From Delphinus delphis (Eukaryota > Chordata > Mammalia > Artiodactyla > Delphinidae), in contig NC_082688.1 in the NCBI RefSeq assembly GCF_949987515.2, positions 102,651,893 to 102,715,892 of the forward strand: 64,000 bases of DNA, in the 5' to 3' direction. Shown in pieces: positions 58,860-64,000 of the stretch (its first letter is position 1; each line of letters begins with the position of its first letter). The translations under genes were made by a program, and so were the position numbers. The notes beneath the pieces were generated by a model that saw only the letters and a list, made by a program, of their open reading frames with translations, searched no databases and was not told the origin of the DNA.

Positions 58860-60060
58860 ACATTGAATGAAAAATATATCCAGCTGCATGCTATTTAAAA
58901 GAATGTTCTGATGTTCCATTATTAAAATGATAAATTAAACACTGAAAATGGAAGAATTTTATAGTATGTCAACTCTACTTCAATAAAACTGTTTAAGAAA
59001 AAAGAACACTCAAAGGTGAGAAATAAAAGGACTTGCAAAGGATTATGAGGCAAAGGTAAGCAAAAACAAGGGAGAGGTCACAAAATTAACAGTAGACAAA
59101 GTAAAGTTAAAAGCAAAACGTTCTAAACTGAATAAAAATATATAAGTTTATAATAATAAAAAGTTAACATTTATATTGATAATAATACATAGTAATCATG
59201 AATGTAAATGCACTATATCAAAATATATAAATCTTTAAATATTAGAATGCCAAGAATAACTTTGCAGAAAGATCATTATAGCTAGCGATTTTAACATAGC
59301 CCTTTTACTCTTCGGCAGATAAAATAGACTAAAAAATAAACAAGGTTGGAGAAGATGTGAATAACATTAATAAAGGTTTTTTTTAGGTCCCTAGAAGTAG
59401 AAATGGTCCAAAGCACATTCTCTAATCAAAATGCAATAATTCAAGGTAATCTCTTTGATGTTAACAAAAATAATTCACTTAGAAATCAAAAATGCAGTTT
59501 GAGTACTTATAAATGAATGACAAGGGAAAAAAAAAAGTATGGCAGCTCACATCCAAAACTGTACATAGAGAAAAATGCATGGCCCCAAATGCTTTTTTTT
59601 TTTTTTTTTTTTTGGTGAAAAAGAAAAGAAAAACTAAAAATAAATAAGCTAAAATTTCAATCAAGGAAACTTGAAAGTTAAATAACCCCACAAAGGAAAA
59701 AGATGGACTTACCAGAGATAAAAGCAGACCCAATCAAGTAGAACTGACAAATAAATTTAAATAAATAATCTAAGTATAATTTAGACAAACTTCTGCCAAG
59801 GAGAATAGGAAGAGAGGGTGAGGGAGTGAGAGGCAAAGAGACATAAATGCACCTACTTCATCAGAAACAAGGAACATCAGGGATTTAACCACAGATGAAG
59901 TGGAGATTTTTAAAACTGTAGAATACTATGAGAACTACTTGTTAATGAGTATGAAAAATGTTGACTAAATCCACGAGTTGTAGGAAAATGCTGAATTTCA
60001 GGATAAAACTTCTTCAAGAAGAAGTCGAAAAGGTACACTGACCAATGATTGTTATAAAAC
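58860..60060 (+). mobile_element. Ancient L1 ORF2 endonuclease/RT-region remnant
   Basis: 'tagctagcgattttaacata' (the conserved endonuclease-domain segment), 'tagaagtagaaatggtccaa', 'caagtagaactgacaaataa', 'gtagaatactatgagaacta', 'gaagaagtcgaaaagg' lie in ORF2 order. Full of stops and indels. A poly(T) run of ~21 at 59593-59613 was acquired later. Confidence 0.65.
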
Positions 60061-60277
60061 TGTTTTCAAAAGGCATCACGTGAGCAAAGATTTTGTGTTC
60101 ACAATGGAGGGGGTAGAGGTGGGTCTCCGTGAGATCCTGGAGAGGGCACCTACAGCTCACTCCCTCCTGTCCATCCCATGCTAAAATACATCCCATTTCA
60201 TGCTGTGGTTTCATTGCTCTGAGATCAGCCGGTCTCACAGCTACATCCTCTCTGATTACCACCATTTTTCATGTGGC
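60061..60277. other. Unique DNA
   Basis: Short unassigned stretch between the ancient L1 and the next L1. No gene. Confidence 0.5.
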
Positions 60278-60344
60278 TTAAAAAATTATTTAATGGACTA
60301 GGAGAAAATATTTGCAAATGATGTGACCAAAAAGGGCTTAATTG

Positions 60345-60548
60345 GGCTTCCCTGGTGGCGCAGTGGTTGGGAGTCCGCCTGCCGATGCAGGGGTCACGGG
60401 TTCGTGCCCCAGTCTGGGAGGATCCCACATGCCACGGAGCGTCTGGGCCCGTGAGCCATGGTTGCTGAGCCTGCGCGTCCGGAGCCTGTGCTCCGCAACG
60501 GGAGAGGTCACAACAGTGAGAGGCCCAGGTACCCCCCCCCCAAAAAAA
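60345..60548 (+). mobile_element. CHR SINE, short form, nested in L1
   Basis: Typical head and B box 'gggttcgtgcc'. The 3' end has a run of ten C (60532-60541) before A7, where other copies read 'taccgcaaa'. Target-site duplication 'agggcttaatt' versus 'agggttaatt' with one base lost. The L1 sequence resumes directly after it. Confidence 0.95.
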
Positions 60549-60601
60549 GGGTTAATTTCCAAAATATACAAAGAGCTCATACAACTCAATAACAAAAAAA
60601 C

Positions 60602-60941
60602 AGGGACTTCCCTGCTGGCACAGTGGTTAAGAATCCGCCTGCCAGTGCAGGGGACACGGGTTCAATCCCTAGTCCAGGAAGATCCCTCATGTCACGGAGC
60701 AACTAAGCCCGTGCGCCACAACTACTGAGCCTGCGCTCTAGATCCCGCGAGCCACAACTACTGAGCCCACGTGCTGCAACTCCTGAAGCCCACGCTCCTA
60801 GAGCCTGTGCTCCACAACAAGAGAAGCCACCACAATGAGAAGCCCGTGCACTGCAACGAAGAGTAGCCCCCGCTCACTGCAAGTAGAGAAAACCCGCGCA
60901 CAGCAAAGAAGACCCGATGCAGCCAAAAATGAACAAACAAA
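60602..60941 (+). mobile_element. CHR SINE, long form, nested in L1
   Basis: Head 'agggacttccctgctggcac', B box 'gggttcaatcc', repeated 'gagccacaactactgagccc' units, tail 'gcagccaaaaatgaac'. A-rich target duplication of 'aacaaa' type on both sides. Confidence 0.95.
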
Positions 60942-61426
60942 CAACCCAATCGAAAAATGGGCCGAAGACCGAAATAGACATTTCTCCAAAGAAGACATAC
61001 AGATGGCCAAGAGGCACAGGAAAAGATGCTCAACAGCTAGTGATTAGAGAAATGCAAATCAAAACTACAATGAGGCATCGCCTCACACCGGTCAGAATGG
61101 CCATCATTAAAAAGTCTACAAATAATAAATGTTGGAGGGGGTGTGGAAAAATGGGAACCCTCTTATGCTGTTGGTGGGAATGTAAATTGGTGCAGCAATT
61201 ATGGAAAACAATATGGAGGTTCCTCAAAAAACTAAAAATAGAGTTGCCATATGATCCAGCAATCCCACTCCTGGGAGTATATGTAGGCAAAACTATAATT
61301 CGACAAGATACATGCACCCCTATGTTCATAGCAGCACTATTTACAATAGCCAAGACATGGAAACAACCTAAATGTCCAACGACAGATGAATGGCTACAAA
61401 AGATGTGGTACATATATTAAACTGGA

Positions 61427-61690
61427 GGGGACTTCCCTGGTGGTCCAGTGATTAAGAATCTGCCTTCCAATGCAGGGGACAAGGGTTTGATCCCTGGTTG
61501 GGGAACTAAGATCCCACATGCTGAGAGGCAACTAAGCCCACATGCTGCAATTACTGAGCCCACGTGCCACAACTACTGAGCCTGTGCACCACAACTAGAG
61601 AGAAGCCCACGCACCACAACGAAAGATCCCGCATGCCACAACTAAGACCCAACATAGCCAATAAATAAATAAATAAATAAATAAAATGTT
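61427..61690 (+). mobile_element. CHR SINE, long form, nested in L1
   Basis: Head 'ggggacttccctggtggtcc', 'ctggttggggaactaagatc', tail of six (aaat) units. About 30 bases after the tail (61691-61718) fit neither SINE nor L1, so the 3' junction is unclear and no clean target duplication was found. Confidence 0.9.
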
Positions 61691-62175
61691 TAAAAAGAAT
61701 AGTATTGTTTACAAATAAATGGAATACTACTCAGACATTTTTAAAAAAATGAAATAATGCCATTTGCAGCAACATGGATGGACCTAGAGATTATGATACT
61801 AAGCGAAGTAAGCCAGAAAGAGAAAGATAAATACCATATGATATCACTTATATGTGGAATCTAAAATACAACACAAACTTATCTACGAAACAGACTCACA
61901 GATATCGAGAACAGACTTGTTGTTGCCAAGAGGGAAGGAGGGTGCAGGAGGGAAGGATTGGGAATTTGGGATAAGCAGATGCAAACTAGTATATATAAGA
62001 TGGATAAACAACAAAGTCCTACCATATAGCATAGGGAACTATATTCAATATCCTGTGATAAACCATAATGGAAAAGAATATGAAAAAGAATATATATATG
62101 TATAACTGAGTCCCTTTGGTATACAGCAGATGTTAACACAACATTGTAAATCAACTATACTTCAATAAACTTTTT

Positions 62176-62380
62176 TTTTTTTTTTTGCAGTACACGGGCC
62201 TCTCACTGCTGTGGCGTCTCCCGTTGTGGAGCACAGGCTCCGGACGCGCAGGCTCAGCGGCCATGGCTCATGGGCCCAGCCGCTCCGCGGCATGTGGGAT
62301 CCTCCCGGACCGGGGCACAAATCCGCGTCCCCTGCATCGGCAGGCGGACTCTCAACCACTGCACCACCAGGGAAGCCCCT
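62176..62380 (-). mobile_element. CHR SINE, short form, reverse, nested in L1 tail
   Basis: Poly(T) at its left, then the complement of the SINE ending 'ccaccagggaagcccct'. Target-site duplication 'tcaataaacttttt' (62162-62175) and 'tcagtaaacttttt' (62380-62393), one mismatch. Confidence 0.96.
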
Positions 62381-62424
62381 CAGTAAACTTTTTAAAAAAT
62401 TATTTTAATTTAACAGACCAGTTG

Positions 62425-62620
62425 TAACCATCTCCATGAAACCTACAGCATAGTAGAAAGAGCATTCAAACTGGGGGACAGAAGCTTGAGGTCCAATCCT
62501 GTTTTACCACTAACCACAGTTTTAAAACTATTTTGGAGAAGACTGCTTCTCTCTCTCTGGCCCTCAGCTGACACATAAGCTTCGGTTTGAATGTGCTGTG
62601 ATTCCATGGGTCTAGTTTAC
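62425..62620 (+). mobile_element. MIR SINE remnant
   Basis: 'catagtagaaagagcattca', 'ttgaggtccaatcctgtttt', 'ctctctctctggccctcagc' in MIR sense order. Confidence 0.65.
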
Positions 62621-63047
62621 AAACAAATCTAAAAGGAAGAACAGCAATACCAGTTCCAAAAGCAGCTCCCTGGGCACACGTATTTATACTGTCTTCCCCA
62701 TCCCTTCCTCACCTTCCTCATCCTCCATCACCATCACTGGCAATACTGGACATAAGCTAGAAACTTCCATCTGGAAGACCACAGGACACCTACCATGCAA
62801 AATCAGGCAAGACCTAATTCTACTTGCCAGAGCCTCACAGTGTCATGAGGGAGATATGACTGCCAATGTCAAACAGTAGCAGAAAAAAGAGAGGATTCAG
62901 GGACCAAATGGGAGGTTCAGGGAAGTGAGTGAGGCTGAGTCCACAGCTGAAGCAGAACTCAAGCTTCCTTGCACTGTTTCAAGCAATACACGAAGAAGGA
63001 ATTGTCCAGTCTTGAAGGAGACATAGGCAACATGAAGAAAGACGAAG
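62621..63047. other. Unique non-coding DNA
   Basis: No gene or clear repeat. Confidence 0.5.
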
Positions 63048-63059
63048 AAAGTATATTTT

Positions 63060-63251
63060 GGGCTTCCCTGGTGGCGCAGTGGTTGGGAGTCCGCCTGCCG
63101 ATGCAGGAGACACGGGTTCGTATCCCGGTCCGGGAAGATCCCACATGCTGCAGAGCGGCTGGGCCCGTGAGCCATGGCCGCTGAGCCTGCGCGTCCGGAG
63201 CCTGTGCTCCGCAACGGGAGAGGCCACGACAGTGAGAGTCCCGCGTACCGC

Positions 63252-63276
<25 letters not shown>
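63060..63276 (+). mobile_element. CHR SINE, short cetacean form
   Basis: Typical head and body, with a poly(A) tail of 25. Perfect target-site duplication 'aaagtatatttt' at 63048-63059 and 63277-63288. Long pure tail and low divergence point to a young insertion. Confidence 0.97.
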
Positions 63277-63282
<6 letters not shown>

Positions 63283-63288
63283 TATTTT

Positions 63289-64000
63289 AAGCGGTCATGT
63301 CAGAGCATAATTGCCATAATTTGAAGAATTTCTGCATCCTAATACAGAGGGATCATCCCACATAAACTCCTCTTGGTGACGTTCTGCTTTCTTCCCATTT
63401 ATTCATAGTACTTTCTGCGTTGTGTTTCAGAGTGTCATTTAATGTCATTTTATGACTCCCTGGTTGTAAGTGTCTGAGTATTACCAGGGCTTCGAGATTT
63501 ACAGCCTATTTTAAACTCAGATAATGATGTTTAATTTGTTATTGGCTGTGTAAAGGTTAACAAAGAAATAACTCAAATTATCATCTCAGGGATAACGCAT
63601 TACAAGAGGGCAATTAAGCGCAGTACCTGGCATTACACAAAAGATTGATATCTCGTTACAAGAGTACAGATGAGTTCCGATTTCACAATACAGGAAATAC
63701 ACTCGTCACCACCATCTCTTTGCATAAACAAATAGCGGGTCCGCTCAGCACCACTGAGTAACCAGAAGGGGAAGAAAACACTTTTCAAGAAAAGGAAAGA
63801 TTGATATGCAGCCAATTTCTTGTAGAAGAGCTGGAGAAGAAAGAAAGAAACTCGGTCTCCTGGAGAAAATGAGGTTGATGTTACTCAAGTCAAAGATTAG
63901 GTTCCCTCTTAGATGTAAACAAACGATGCTAATGAGCAAGCAAAATAGACAGGGGTCCAATAGGCCCTTGAGAAGAGAAAGCAAAACAAATAAAAGCGTC
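63289..64000. other. Unique DNA, candidate conserved non-coding block
   Basis: No repeats and no open frame longer than 80 codons. 'gataatgatgtttaatttgt', 'gttattggctgtgtaaaggt', 'actcaaattatcatctcagg' and 'gagggcaattaagcgcagta' give several homeodomain and NFY/CCAAT-type (attgg) cores in 120 bp. Continues to the window edge. Confidence 0.35.
63718..63733 (+). promoter_or_regulatory. POU-SOX-like composite motif
   Basis: CTTTGCATAAACAAAT joins an octamer-like TTTGCATA to a SOX-like ACAAAT. The known OCT4-SOX2 composite has the same order with one base less between the halves. Chance matches are possible. Confidence 0.25.

Larger units (their letters stand above)
60295..62391 (+). mobile_element. 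L1 (ORF2 end plus 3' UTR) broken by four SINEs
   Basis: Bounded by 'ttaaaaaattatttaat' at 60278-60294 and 'ttaaaaaattattttaat' at 62392-62409, a target-site duplication differing by one T and starting with the L1 endonuclease motif TT/AAAA. L1 parts lie at 60295-60344, 60549-60601, 60942-61426 and about 61719-62167. The third part encodes the C-terminal end of ORF2 and gives a 167-codon frame (60917-61420) that is part of the element, not a gene. Four CHR SINEs account for the rest. Confidence 0.93.

Noticed and set aside
60917..61420. 167-codon plus-strand open frame with reverse-transcriptase-type C-terminal sequence
   Set aside because: It is the surviving end of L1 ORF2 in a truncated, SINE-broken element, not a host gene.

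Overview
The window is nuclear DNA from a mammal, almost certainly a cetacean and probably a toothed whale. It carries thirteen copies of a tRNA-derived CHR-type SINE, recognisable by its start (gggcttccctggtggcgcag), an internal pol III B box (gggttcgtgcc) and an A-rich tail. Eight of them are the short (~200 bp) form, nearly identical to one another, that is abundant in whales and dolphins. The L1 3' ends are of the cetartiodactyl type, and older MIR and L2 remnants are those found in all mammals.

I find no protein-coding gene, no exon that I can recognise, no CpG island and no structural RNA gene. The longest open frames are read-through of SINEs, pieces of L1 ORF2, or short unrecognised frames in unique DNA. 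The region reads as intergenic or deep intronic sequence of the sort that surrounds developmental genes: much single-copy, moderately AT-rich DNA with TAAT/ATTA-type homeodomain cores, in which young insertions are rare.

Layout. 1-15.5 kb: unique DNA with only ancient MIR/L2 fragments. 15.5-26.9 kb: the first CHR SINEs, and two 5'-truncated L1 3' ends with clear target-site duplications (17.8 and 23.4 kb). 26.9-36.0 kb: unique DNA with microsatellites, two stretches of unexplained overlapping open frames (27.1-27.9 and 29.0-29.6 kb) and an AT-rich enhancer-like block. 36.2-45.6 kb: the longest stretch free of young repeats apart from 1-15.5 kb, with the best candidates for conserved non-coding elements. 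45.6-53 kb: a SINE that seems to carry a 3'-transduced segment, then MIR/L2/L1 remnants. 53-63.3 kb: dense retrotransposon debris, including an 86-bp tandem duplication next to a SINE, a long degenerate ancient L1, and a 2.1-kb L1 bounded by its own target-site duplication and broken by four SINEs. 63.3-64 kb: a final unique block that looks regulatory.

Nothing here acts as an operon or pathway. The value of the window lies in its insertion history and its candidate regulatory blocks. Repeat names are from recognition by eye; boundaries of old repeats are approximate (about 30 bp or more), while boundaries of SINEs and young L1s with target-site duplications are close to exact. Conservation could not be measured.
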